From: Asaia bogorensis
GTDB lineage: Bacteria; Pseudomonadota; Alphaproteobacteria; Reyranellales; Reyranellaceae
Assembly (NCBI GenBank): GCA_945905835.1
Contig: CAMDQJ010000016.1
Span: forward strand, 1 to 45,485
Direction: 5' to 3'
Length of the DNA: 45,485 nt
A model generated the notes under the pieces. It was not told the DNA's origin. It did not search any database and was given only the letters and a program-made list of their open reading frames with translations. Each line of letters begins with the position of its first letter. Within the stretch, counting starts at the first letter, position 1. Position numbers and translations under genes: made by a program. Positions 1 to 7,781 of the stretch are shown in pieces.

Positions 1-91
1 ATGAGATCAACTGCGTCTGACATCTGACGTCGCTTGATCAAGGAAGAGGCAAGGCTGCGACGTGGCTCCGAGGCACAATTCTCACCCTGGC

Positions 92-703
92 TCACCGAGG
101 AGGCCTCGGTCTTGGAATAGGGCAGCTACCAGCGATCACGTCGCCACGGATAGCTTCCTCGCTGGTCGCATTATCGAGGTCAGTTTGAAAGGTGGCGTGA
201 AAGCGGTTGACCATATTGCTGAGGCCGACGGTCAGGCAGATGTCGATGATCTGCTGGTTCGTGAAGTACTCGACGAGGGCGCCATAGGTCTTGTCGTCAA
301 TCGGCTCCAGGCGGGTCGATTTCTGAGCATACCTGACGATTGCTGCTTGTGACGGCGGATAAAGCCTCTCCGGAAGTGGATCGTCCGCGAGATGTCCCAT
401 CTGCTCTTCTGTAAGTCCGATGCTCCGACCGAGCACTGTGTGCGTGGGGATTCAATAGTAGCAATTGTTGACGACGGTCGCTGTCAGATAGGCGAGTTCG
501 GCATCCTTCGGAGGCAGAGTGGAGCCAGAGCGATAAACGGTGCGAACCAATTCGGAAAGGGCTCGGCCCGCTTCGGGGCGGTTCGCCAGAGCGCGGTAGA
601 GATTCAGCATCTTGCCGCGCGCCTTGCCGGACTGTTCGAGGAAGGTGCGGCTGTCCTCGGAGAGGCCGGGATCGTCTTCTTGCAGGATGGGAATGCGGGC
701 CAT
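92..703 (-). CDS. AhpD-like / carboxymuconolactone decarboxylase family protein, candidate selenoprotein (in-frame TGA at 452-454)
   Basis: Reading through one TGA gives a 203-residue protein of the CMD/AhpD alkylhydroperoxidase-like family. The N-terminus begins MARIPILQEDDPG, typical of peroxidase-related CMD proteins. The core carries E-x11-C-x2-[TGA]-x3-H, so TGA replaces the second CxxC cysteine; in AhpD this is the cysteine that attacks the peroxide, with Glu and His relaying protons. Frame and homology continue perfectly after the stop (IPTHTVLGR, then a C-terminal region with EYFTNQQIID and NMVNRFHA). The TGA is residue 84 from the chosen start. Starts at 727 (GAGG seven bases upstream) and 757 are also open; 703 has AAGGA four bases upstream and fits family length. 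Sec insertion is inferred from the codon position and a SECIS-like hairpin. The alternative is a simple nonsense mutation, and other genes in this window do carry stops. Confidence 0.75.
415..454 (-). promoter_or_regulatory. Putative bacterial SECIS element following the TGA codon
   Basis: In the minus-strand transcript the TGA (454-452) is followed after 15 nt by a stem GUGCUC (436-431), loop GGUCG (430-426) and stem GAGCAU (425-420). This gives six pairs, the outermost a G-U. A short UCC/GGA pairing could form a lower helix. From memory, the E. coli fdhF SECIS has a GGUC apical loop beginning 19 nt after UGA; here it begins at 22, one codon further. The position and loop are seen in the sequence. 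SelB recognition is an inference. Confidence 0.6.
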
Positions 704-844
704 TCGTTCCTTGTCAGCTACGAACATTGTCGAGCCTCGCAGGATAATGGATGCCAACTGACCCGCACAACCGCGATCGAAATGTAGTGATGCTCAACGC
801 GAGCCGGCCCCACGCGGCGGCTTGGTATGCAGAGGAAATAGACT

Positions 845-1030
845 GTGACCCGCTCTAAGATCGGCCGGCCGGCGCACGTCCCGACCGACGAAACCCGCAA
901 CCTCGTGGAAGCTCTCTCGGGCTTCGGCATCCCGCAGGACGAGATCGCCCGCCTCGTAGGAGTCGACCCCAAGACGCTACGCTTCCACTACGCCGACCAG
1001 ATCGAGCTGGGGATGATCGGCCCCCATTGA
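845..1030 (+). CDS. Short HTH protein of phage/terminase-associated type, probably truncated
   Basis: A 61-residue protein starting at GTG with AGAGGA eight bases upstream. It begins with a basic KIGRP patch and contains a helix-turn-helix-like stretch (IPQDEIARLVGVDPKTLRFHY, residues about 28-48). Many alphaproteobacterial and phage genomes encode proteins of roughly 120 residues with the same opening, in which the HTH is followed by a longer helical tail. Here the frame stops right after ELGMIGPH, so the tail is absent. It could be a truncated remnant or a natural short form. Role unknown; DNA binding is inferred only from the motif. Confidence 0.5.
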   Translation: MTRSKIGRPAHVPTDETRNLVEALSGFGIPQDEIARLVGVDPKTLRFHYADQIELGMIGPH

Positions 1031-1217
1031 GTAGTCCGGGTGGAATGTTAGTGCATGATGCCGTCCTTTGCCATTCAAAAGGCCCTGGAGGCCGTCGCGG
1101 GGATGACCGCAGCTCGTCATCCGGCGATCGGACGTGGCCATGATCTTCGCCTCGAGGGCGATGGTCTGGTCGGCGGCGCCCTGATCGCCGAGGGCCCGCC
1201 CCCAGCTACCGTTATTA
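1031..1217. other. Intergenic stretch without a supported gene
   Basis: A 75-codon frame is open from 1055, but it has no recognisable motif and runs through the terminator hairpin into the next gene. I do not support it as a gene. The stretch may be the eroded 3' part of the small HTH gene region. Confidence 0.4.
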
Positions 1218-1250
1218 GCCCCCGGTTCCTTGGACCGGGGGCCTTTTATT
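1218..1250 (+). terminator. Rho-independent terminator
   Basis: Perfect 9-bp inverted repeat (GCCCCCGGT at 1218-1226 and ACCGGGGGC at 1234-1242) around a 7-base loop, followed by CTTTTATTTC. The T-rich side lies on the plus strand, so it would end transcription coming from the small HTH gene region and insulate the reductase gene downstream. Confidence 0.8.
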
Positions 1251-1278
1251 TCCCCGTCACATCGCCCAATTTATCTAC

Positions 1279-2301
1279 ATGACCAATGGCCATAACCACC
1301 AGACCGACGTCGTGATCGTGGGCGCCGGCCCGGTGGGCCTGTTCGCCGTCTTCGAATGCGGCATGGTGCGCCTGCACTGCCATGTCGTCGACGTGCTCGA
1401 CGATGCCGGCGGGCAATGCATCGCGCTCTACCCCGAGAAACCCATCTACGACGTTCCGGGCTTCCCCCGGATCGAGGCGGCCGAGCTGGTCGTGCGGCTG
1501 AAGGCGCAGGCCGCGCCCTTTCGCCCGGTCTATCACCTCGGCGAGCAGGTCGTGTCGCTGGAAGCGGTATCGGGCGGGCTTTGGCGCGTCGGTACGTCCA
1601 AGGGCACGGCCATACAGGCCAAGGCGGTCATTGTCGCTGCCGGTGTCGGCGCCTTCGGCCCCAACCGGCCACCGCTCGACGGCATCGAGGCCTACGAGGG
1701 CAAGAGCGTCTTCTACTACGTGACGCACCGCGAGACCTACCGCGGCAAGCGCGTTGTCATTGCCGGCGGCGGCGACACCGCCGTCGACTGGGTGCTGTCG
1801 CTGTCGGAGATCGCCGGCCACGTCTCGGTCGTGCACCGCCGCGACAAGTTCCGCGCCGCGCCCGAGAGCGAGGCGCAGCTCAAGGCACTGGCCAAGGACG
1901 GCAAGATCGATCTCGTGGTGCCGTACCAGCTTCAGGGGCTGGAAGGCGCCAACGGCCATCTGAAATCGGTCACCGTTGCCACGCTCGACGGCAAAACGAA
2001 GAAGATCGAGGCCGACGTGCTGCTGCCGTTCTTCGGACTGTCGATGTCGCTCGGCCCCATTGCCGACTGGGCGCTGGAACTCGAGCGCAACCAGATCGCG
2101 GTCGATGCCTCCACCACGGCCACCAGCAAGCCCGGCGTGTTTGCCATCGGCGATGTCGTGACCTATCCCGGCAAGCTGAAGCTGATCCTGACGGGCTTCG
2201 CCGAAGCTGCGATAGCTGCGCGCTCGGCCTACGCGCTGGTCTATCCCGAGACGCCGCTGCATTTCGAATATTCGACCATGTCGGGCTTGCCGTCGGTCTA
2301 A
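1279..2301 (+). CDS. Ferredoxin/flavodoxin-NADP+ reductase, thioredoxin reductase-like type
   Basis: A 340-residue FAD/NAD(P) oxidoreductase that would move electrons between NADPH and ferredoxin or flavodoxin in the cytoplasm. The FAD-binding GAGPVG is at residues 15-20, the NADP-binding GGGDTA at about 162-167 followed by VVHRRDKFRA, and the second FAD motif FAIGDV near 286-291. There is no CxxC, which separates this family from true thioredoxin reductases. The C-terminus with HFEYST is typical of the TrxR-like FNR group. The ATG has no strong ribosome site. It converges with the next gene with only 10 bases between stops. It could supply electrons to the nearby flavin reductase-like protein or an oxygenase, but no partner ferredoxin is in the window. 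Confidence 0.88.
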   Translation: MTNGHNHQTDVVIVGAGPVGLFAVFECGMVRLHCHVVDVLDDAGGQCIALYPEKPIYDVPGFPRIEAAELVVRLKAQAAPFRPVYHLGEQVVSLEAVSGGLWRVGTSKGTAIQAKAVIVAAGVGAFGPNRPPLDGIEAYEGKSVFYYVTHRETYRGKRVVIAGGGDTAVDWVLSLSEIAGHVSVVHRRDKFRAAPESEAQLKALAKDGKIDLVVPYQLQGLEGANGHLKSVTVATLDGKTKKIEADVLLPFFGLSMSLGPIADWALELERNQIAVDASTTATSKPGVFAIGDVVTYPGKLKLILTGFAEAAIAARSAYALVYPETPLHFEYSTMSGLPSV

Positions 2302-2311
2302 CCTGCTATCG

Positions 2312-3781
2312 TCAGTTCACCGGCCGACTTTGCGGCAGTCGCTCTCGCTTGGCGTAGACCGGTGGGGCGAGCTGGTCGGCGGTGCGGCCGGCCCAGTCGC
2401 GCTGGCTGACGGTGGCGATGCGCTTGCGCTGACCGGCTATAAGTCCCGCCGTCGCCGCCTCGACGTCGACTGTCAGCACCTTGCCGCCGCGTACGACCTG
2501 CACGCCGTCGACATAGACGTCGCGGATTGCACGTTCGCTCGCCGAGTAGATCAGGCTGCGTACCGGCTCGTGTACCGGCTGCATGTAGGGATGAGCTGTA
2601 TCGACCAACGAGAAATCGGCCTTGCAGCCCGCCTCGAGCCGGCCGAGATCGGGCCGGCGCAGCAGGCGCGCGCCGCCTACGGTCGCGGCGGCAAAGACGT
2701 GCGCCGTGGTGCCCATCTTGTAGTTGCCGGTGAGGATGCGCGCGGCGTAGCAGGCGAGTCGCATCTCATCGACCATGTTGTGCGGGAAGGTGTCGGTGCC
2801 GATGCCAAGCGGGATGCCGGCGTCCATGTAGCGGCCGATCGTGTTGAGCGCGATGCCGCGGCGGGCGAACACTGTCGGGCAGTGCGCCACCGCCGCCCCC
2901 GATCCCTTGAGGCGGGCGAAGTCATCGCCGTGCGGCCAGTGGATCTGCGGATGATCGTTGAGGAAGATGCCGTGGCCGATGATCAGGTCGGGCCCGAGCA
3001 CGCCGATCTGCTCCATCCATTCGATCGGCGTCTTGCCGTGGCGTTTCACCATCTCGTTGAACTCGACGATCGACTGCGCGGCATGCGTCTGCATCGGGAT
3101 CTTGCGCCGCCGCGCCTCCTGCAGGGCCTCGCGGAAGAAGCCTTCGCCGCAGGTGTCGATCTGCGAGGGACAGACCATGCCGGACAGCCGGCCGCTGGGA
3201 TGCTGCATCGCGAGGTCGATGGTGCGTATCGCCTCGGCGAAGGCCTTTTCGCCGGCCTTTTCGTCCCAGGCGTAGTCGACCGTGTGGCCGTTCTTGGTGT
3301 ACCAGTAGCCCTGCCGCATCATCGGCGCCACGACGGCGCGGATGCCGGACGCCGCGAGATCGTCGAGCCAGCCTGGACGGCTGATCGACAGGTCGGTGAC
3401 GGTGGTAACGCCACTCTTGAGAAGCTCCGAGATCGCCACCTGGGTCGAGGGGCCGGCCGATTCGGGATCGAGGCCGAACACGGGCAGATATTCGTAGAGC
3501 GAGCTTTGGCCGAGCTTGTCGCTGCCGAATTCCTCGGTGACGCCCTTGTTGGCCGGTTCGGAGAAGGGATGGCTGTGGACGTTGACAAAGCCCGGCATCG
3601 CCATCAAGCCGGCGCCGTCGATCGTGACGTCGGCCGTACCGGCATAGCCCGGCCCGACATGGACGAACTCGTTGCCGGCAAAGACGAGATCGCCGTCCTC
3701 GAGATAGACGTGCCGCTGATCGGCTTCGTTCCAGGCGACGATAAGATCGAGCCCCGAAATGCGGGTTATTTTTGCGGCCAT
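2312..3781 (-). CDS. Amidohydrolase of the TRZ/ATZ (triazine/cytosine deaminase-like) family
   Basis: A 489-residue metal-dependent hydrolase of the amidohydrolase superfamily, probably a cytosolic deaminase or dechlorinase-like enzyme acting on an N-heterocycle. Metal ligands are visible: H-S-H at residues 69-71 (NVHSHP), QTHAA, GHGIF and GTDTFPHN. The small beta-sandwich parts at both ends are present, and length fits the TrzN/AtzB/guanine-deaminase-like group. I chose ATG 3781 because GAAGGGAAG lies just upstream; a further 23 codons are open but unconvincing. It is divergent from the DHDPS-like gene with about 40 bases between starts, so they may share a control region. The neighbouring hydantoinase cluster suggests a cyclic ureide or pyrimidine-like substrate; the exact substrate cannot be read from sequence. 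Confidence 0.85.
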   Translation of the reverse strand: MAAKITRISGLDLIVAWNEADQRHVYLEDGDLVFAGNEFVHVGPGYAGTADVTIDGAGLMAMPGFVNVHSHPFSEPANKGVTEEFGSDKLGQSSLYEYLPVFGLDPESAGPSTQVAISELLKSGVTTVTDLSISRPGWLDDLAASGIRAVVAPMMRQGYWYTKNGHTVDYAWDEKAGEKAFAEAIRTIDLAMQHPSGRLSGMVCPSQIDTCGEGFFREALQEARRRKIPMQTHAAQSIVEFNEMVKRHGKTPIEWMEQIGVLGPDLIIGHGIFLNDHPQIHWPHGDDFARLKGSGAAVAHCPTVFARRGIALNTIGRYMDAGIPLGIGTDTFPHNMVDEMRLACYAARILTGNYKMGTTAHVFAAATVGGARLLRRPDLGRLEAGCKADFSLVDTAHPYMQPVHEPVRSLIYSASERAIRDVYVDGVQVVRGGKVLTVDVEAATAGLIAGQRKRIATVSQRDWAGRTADQLAPPVYAKRERLPQSRPVN

Positions 3782-3821
3782 CGGTTCTTCCCTTCGCCGG
3801 GGAGACTGGCATGATCGGGCC

Positions 3822-4778
3822 ATGACCAGCAAACTCACAGAGGACGCCAAGGGCGTCTACATCATCGCTGCCACGCCGTTCACCGACGATGGCGCGGTCG
3901 ATCTACAGAGCGTCGACACTTTGACGGATTTCTACCTGCGCTGCGGCGTCCATGGCTTCACGCTGCTCGGCATGATGGGCGAGGCGCACAAGCTTGCACC
4001 TGAGGAGTCGATCGACGTCGTCAAGCGCGTGATCGGTCGGGCGCAGGGCAGGCAGGTGATTGTCGGTGTCAGCCATGCCGGGCTCGAGAATGTCCGGCGG
4101 CTGTCGCACGAGGCGATGATCGCCGGCGCCTCGGGCGTCATGGTGGCGCCGCCGCAGGGGCTCAAGGGAGACGACGGTATCTACAATTACTACGCGCAGG
4201 TCTTCAAAGCGCTCGGACCGGACATTCCCGTCGTCTATCAGGATTATCCGCAGACGACCGGCGTCTATCTGCCGCCATCCGTGTTCGAGCGGCTTGTGGA
4301 TGACTTCAAGCAGCTCGTCATGCTGAAACACGAGGACGCGCCCGGCCTCGCCAAGCTCACCCGCGTGCGCGAGGGCGAGAAGATGCCCGGCCGTCGCCGC
4401 GTGTCGATCCTGGTCGGCAATGGCGGCCTCTACTATCCGCAGGAGATGCGGCGCGGCGCCGACGGCGCTATGACAGGCTTTGCCTGGCCCGAGATGCTGG
4501 TGGAGGTCTACGACCTCTTCGCTGCCGGCAAGACAGAGGAAGCGGAGGACCTGTTCGACATCTATCTGCCGCTGGTGCGCCACGAGGTGCAGCCGGCGAT
4601 CGGTCTCGCACTGCGCAAGGAAGTGCTGTTCCGCCGTGGCGCCATCAAGAGCCCGGCGCAGCGTGCGCCCGGCTCGTCGCTGGCGGCGGCCGACCAAACC
4701 GAACTCGATTCACTGATCGCGCGCATGGAGCGGCGGCTGGCCACTTCGGGCCGGATCACCAAGATGGCGGCGGAGTAG
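3822..4778 (+). CDS. Dihydrodipicolinate synthase/N-acetylneuraminate lyase family protein
   Basis: A 318-residue class I aldolase of the DHDPS/NAL family, which forms a Schiff base with a keto acid, usually pyruvate. The GxxGE-type motif is at residues 50-54 (GMMGE), the tyrosine motif YQDYP at 139-143 and the Schiff-base lysine at about 169 (MLKHED). It lies 4 bases before the hydantoinase and so is probably co-transcribed. That context argues against a lysine-biosynthesis dapA and for a catabolic keto-acid lyase, or an enzyme handling the carbon skeleton released from the cyclic amide. The start at 3822 matches the family N-terminus (KGVYIIAATPF); an upstream in-frame ATG at 3759 would overlap the divergent gene. 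Confidence 0.85.
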   Translation: MTSKLTEDAKGVYIIAATPFTDDGAVDLQSVDTLTDFYLRCGVHGFTLLGMMGEAHKLAPEESIDVVKRVIGRAQGRQVIVGVSHAGLENVRRLSHEAMIAGASGVMVAPPQGLKGDDGIYNYYAQVFKALGPDIPVVYQDYPQTTGVYLPPSVFERLVDDFKQLVMLKHEDAPGLAKLTRVREGEKMPGRRRVSILVGNGGLYYPQEMRRGADGAMTGFAWPEMLVEVYDLFAAGKTEEAEDLFDIYLPLVRHEVQPAIGLALRKEVLFRRGAIKSPAQRAPGSSLAAADQTELDSLIARMERRLATSGRITKMAAE

Positions 4779-4782
4779 GGTG

Positions 4783-6252
4783 ATGGCTGAATACGATCTC
4801 GTCGTCCGCAACGCAAAGATTGTCACCGCCGAGCGCCAGAGCGAGGGCGACATCGCCGTCAAGGACGGCACGGTCGTGGCGCTGGCTTCCGACGTTAAAG
4901 GCAAGGGCACGCGTGAGATCGATGCCGGGCAAAAGTTCGTGCTGCCCGGCGGGGTCGACAGCCATTGCCACATCGAGCAGAAGTCGGGCTTCGGCATCAT
5001 GTGCGCCGACGATTTCTACAGTGGCACCGTTTCGGCGGCCTTCGGCGGCACCACGACCGTGATCCCCTTCGCCGCCCAGCATCGCGGCATGTCGCTGCGT
5101 CAGGTGGTGAAGGACTATCACGAGGCGGCGATGCCCAAGGCGGTGATCGATTACGCCTTCCATCTCATCATCACCGACCCATCGCCGCAGGCGCTGGGGC
5201 AGGAACTGCCGGCGCTGATCAAGGACGGCTACACCTCGTTCAAGATCTACATGACCTACGATGCGATGAAGGTCAGCGACTACCAGATGCTCGACATTCT
5301 TGCTCTGGCGCGGCGCGACGGTGCGCTGGTCATGGTCCATGCTGAGAACCACGACATGATCAACTGGCTCGCCCATCACCTGGTCGACCAGGGCCATGTC
5401 GCGCCCAAGTTCCATGCCATCGCCCATGCCCGCCTTGCCGAGGCCGAGGCGACCAACCGCGCGATCTCGCTGTCGCGGCTGGTCGACGCGCCGCTGCTGC
5501 TCGTGCATATGTCGGAGATCGAGGCGATCGAGACGCTGCGTCAGGCGCAGAAGAAGGGGCTGAAGATCTTTGGCGAGACCTGTCCGCAATACATCGCGCT
5601 CACCGCCGACGACATGGACAAGCCCGGAGTGCAGGGCGCGATGTGGTGCTGCTCGCCGCCGCCGCGGGATTCGGCGGCGCAGGAGGCGGTATGGGAGGCG
5701 CTGAAGGACGGCACGTTCCAGACCTTCTCGTCCGACCACGCGCCCTACCAGTTCAATGCCGGCGGCAAAATTCCCAAGGGCGACAAGACGACGTTCAAGG
5801 AAATGGCCAACGGTGTTCCGGGCCTCGAAGTCCGTCTGCCGCTGCTGTTCTCGGAAGGCGTTCAGAAGGGCCGTATCACGATGCAGCAGTTCGTGGCGCT
5901 GACTTCGGCTAACCACGCGCGCCTCTACGGTCTCTACCCTAAGAAGGGCACGATCGCCGTCGGCTCCGACGCCGACTTCGCGATCTGGGACGCCGACAAG
6001 GAAGTGACGCTCGACTGGAAGATGCTGCACGACAACGTCGGCTACACGCCCTATGCCGGCCGCCAGATCCGAGGCTGGCCGATCACGGTCGTGAGCCGCG
6101 GCCGCGTCGTGGTTGAGAACGGCAAGCTCAATGCCGAGCGCGGCAGCGGCAAGTTCCTGCCGTGTGCGTCACCCGATTCGGCCAAGCCGCTTGGCAATAC
6201 CGCACCCGAATTGCAGGCGATGGGCCGATTCGGCGCCAAGCCTCTCTTCTGA
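4783..6252 (+). CDS. hydA: D-hydantoinase / dihydropyrimidinase
   Basis: A 489-residue cyclic-amide hydrolase that opens 5-substituted hydantoins (or dihydropyrimidines) to N-carbamoyl amino acids. The binuclear metal site is complete: H61 and H63 in DSHCHIEQ, the lysine to be carboxylated at K154 (SFKIYMTY), H186 (HAENHD), H242 (HMSE) and D318 (FSSDHAPY). Length matches the family. GTG 4780 directly precedes ATG 4783; the ATG is preferred because GGAG lies 7 bases upstream. The stop overlaps the start of the next gene (TGATG), showing tight coupling. The N-carbamoyl-D-amino acid hydrolase downstream and the racemase nearby favour hydantoin over pyrimidine as the physiological substrate. Confidence 0.93.
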   Translation: MAEYDLVVRNAKIVTAERQSEGDIAVKDGTVVALASDVKGKGTREIDAGQKFVLPGGVDSHCHIEQKSGFGIMCADDFYSGTVSAAFGGTTTVIPFAAQHRGMSLRQVVKDYHEAAMPKAVIDYAFHLIITDPSPQALGQELPALIKDGYTSFKIYMTYDAMKVSDYQMLDILALARRDGALVMVHAENHDMINWLAHHLVDQGHVAPKFHAIAHARLAEAEATNRAISLSRLVDAPLLLVHMSEIEAIETLRQAQKKGLKIFGETCPQYIALTADDMDKPGVQGAMWCCSPPPRDSAAQEAVWEALKDGTFQTFSSDHAPYQFNAGGKIPKGDKTTFKEMANGVPGLEVRLPLLFSEGVQKGRITMQQFVALTSANHARLYGLYPKKGTIAVGSDADFAIWDADKEVTLDWKMLHDNVGYTPYAGRQIRGWPITVVSRGRVVVENGKLNAERGSGKFLPCASPDSAKPLGNTAPELQAMGRFGAKPLF

Positions 6253-6725
6253 TGGCTTTCAGGACTTTCCTTGCCTTCATGACGGCGCTTCTGCTGGGGA
6301 CGGGCGTTGGCGAAGCGTGCACGCCGGTGCCGTCGGCGTCTTTCACCTTCCCGGTCAATTCATTCGTGGTGCCACCGGATCGAGTGGCGGCGCTGCGCGA
6401 AATCGCGCGCCCGGTGAAGATGTATCATCCCGGATGCTCGACTTTCGAGGTCAGGGGCTATATCGAGCCGACAGAGAACGGTGAACTGGTGGTGGGGCGC
6501 ATAGAAGCCGTCAAGCAGGTTCTGGTTGCCGAGGGTGCGATCGAGGAGCAGGTCTCGACGAAGATCGAGGCTATGCCGGCGGCCAGGTCGCGCTCGGGCA
6601 ACACATATGCCCGCACCGTCACGGCGCGCTGGACCTGGGCCTCGGGACAATGGCGCTGCGATCCAGAGTCGAAGAATCCGAACTACAGCTCAGCCACCTG
6701 CCAGAAGCTCTATTCGCGATGTTAG
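6252..6725 (+). CDS. Exported protein with OmpA-C-like fold, probably cut short by an amber codon
   Basis: A 157-residue protein with a signal peptide (MAFRTFLAFMTALLLGTGVGEA). The mature part has a pattern reminiscent of OmpA-C domains: a beta strand, PPDRVAALREIA, FEVRGYIEP, then a helix ending in VAEGA. Peptidoglycan binding is only a guess. After the TAG at 6723-6725 the same frame stays open for 26 codons of protein-like sequence (FTLGDGTVCNPQNLP, ending YSVVN) to a TGA at 6804-6806. That would leave 13 bases to the next start and place it on its ribosome site, so the TAG probably replaced a CAG codon. The gene overlaps the hydantoinase stop, yet its link to hydantoin use is unclear. Confidence 0.65.
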   Translation: MAFRTFLAFMTALLLGTGVGEACTPVPSASFTFPVNSFVVPPDRVAALREIARPVKMYHPGCSTFEVRGYIEPTENGELVVGRIEAVKQVLVAEGAIEEQVSTKIEAMPAARSRSGNTYARTVTARWTWASGQWRCDPESKNPNYSSATCQKLYSRC

Positions 6726-6819
6726 TTCACGCTCGGCGACGGCACGGTGTGCAATCCGCAGAACCTGCCCGACCCAAATCCGCAGACGTATTCCGTCGTC
6801 AATTGAACCAGAGGCCGCA

Positions 6820-7770
6820 ATGTCCCGTCGCTTGAAAGTCTCCTCCGCCCAGTTGGGCCCGATTAATCTCGCCGACAGCCGCGCGAGCGTGGTCAAGCGC
6901 ATGATCGAGATGCTGAAGGAAGCCGCTTCACGCGGATCGAAGTTCGTGGTGTTCCCCGAGCTCGCGCTCACGACCTTCTTTCCGCGTTACTGGACGGAAG
7001 ATCAGGCGGAGGTCGATAAGTATTTCGAGAATCAGATGCCGAGCCCCGAGACGCTGCCGCTATTCGAGCTGGCGCGTTCCAAGGGCATCGGCTTCTACCT
7101 GGGTTATGCCGAGCGCACCGAGGAGGAGGGGGCGACTCACCGCTTCAACACCTCGATCCTGGTCGGCCCCGACGGACGGCTCGTGGGCAAGTACCGCAAG
7201 GTCCATCTGCCGGGCCATGACGATCACCGCCCGAACGTGCCGTACCAGCATCTCGAGAAGAAATATTTCGAAGTTGGTGATCTTGGCTTCAACGTCTGGA
7301 AGATGTTCAAGGACGAGGTCATCGTCGGCCAGTGCATCTGCAACGATCGCCGCTGGTCCGAGACCTTCCGCGTCATGGGGCTGAAGGGTGCCGAGATGGT
7401 GGTGCTGGGCTACAACACGCCCAGCGACAACGTGTACGCGCCGCATGAGCCACCATATCTGCGCGTGTTCCATCACAATCTCTCGCTCCAGGCGGCGGCC
7501 TACCAGAACGGAATCTGGGTCGTCGCTACTGCCAAGGCCGGTAAGGAAGACGGCTTCTGGCTGCATGGCGGCTCGGTGATTGTGGCACCCACGGGCGAGA
7601 TCGTGGCCAAGGGCACGACCGAGGAGGACGAAGTCATCTCCTACGATTGCGACCTCTCGCTGGGCGAATACATCCGCAACACGACCTTCAACTTCGCCAA
7701 GCACCGCCGGCCCGAGCATTACAAGCTGATCAGCGAACGCGCCGGCGTGAAGGTCGAGCCGTCCAATTAG
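6820..7770 (+). CDS. N-carbamoyl-D-amino acid hydrolase (D-carbamoylase)
   Basis: A 316-residue nitrilase-superfamily amidase that hydrolyses N-carbamoyl-D-amino acids to D-amino acid, CO2 and ammonia. The Glu-Lys-Cys triad is visible: E47 (FPEL), K127 (KYRKVHLPG) and the cysteine of ICNDRRW (about 172-174). E47 and K127 fall at the positions known for the Agrobacterium enzyme, and QHLEKKYFEVGDLGF is a strong family marker. ATG 6820 is preceded by AGAGG at 6-base spacing. With the hydantoinase upstream it forms the two-step hydantoin to D-amino acid pathway. A beta-ureidopropionase is the main alternative but fits the sequence less well. Confidence 0.92.
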   Translation: MSRRLKVSSAQLGPINLADSRASVVKRMIEMLKEAASRGSKFVVFPELALTTFFPRYWTEDQAEVDKYFENQMPSPETLPLFELARSKGIGFYLGYAERTEEEGATHRFNTSILVGPDGRLVGKYRKVHLPGHDDHRPNVPYQHLEKKYFEVGDLGFNVWKMFKDEVIVGQCICNDRRWSETFRVMGLKGAEMVVLGYNTPSDNVYAPHEPPYLRVFHHNLSLQAAAYQNGIWVVATAKAGKEDGFWLHGGSVIVAPTGEIVAKGTTEEDEVISYDCDLSLGEYIRNTTFNFAKHRRPEHYKLISERAGVKVEPSN

Positions 7771-7781
7771 GGATCAAAGAG

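Noticed and set aside
62..787. Plus-strand open frames opposite the CMD-family gene (62-352 and 392-787)
   Set aside because: They are antisense to a recognisable protein family, have no motif and show the low-complexity Arg/Gly-rich composition of shadow frames.
1055..1282. 75-codon frame between the HTH gene and the reductase
   Set aside because: No recognisable motif, and it reads through the terminator hairpin and into the reductase start.
1279..2301. Thioredoxin reductase
   Set aside because: The CxxC active-site motif is absent and the C-terminus is of the ferredoxin-NADP reductase type.
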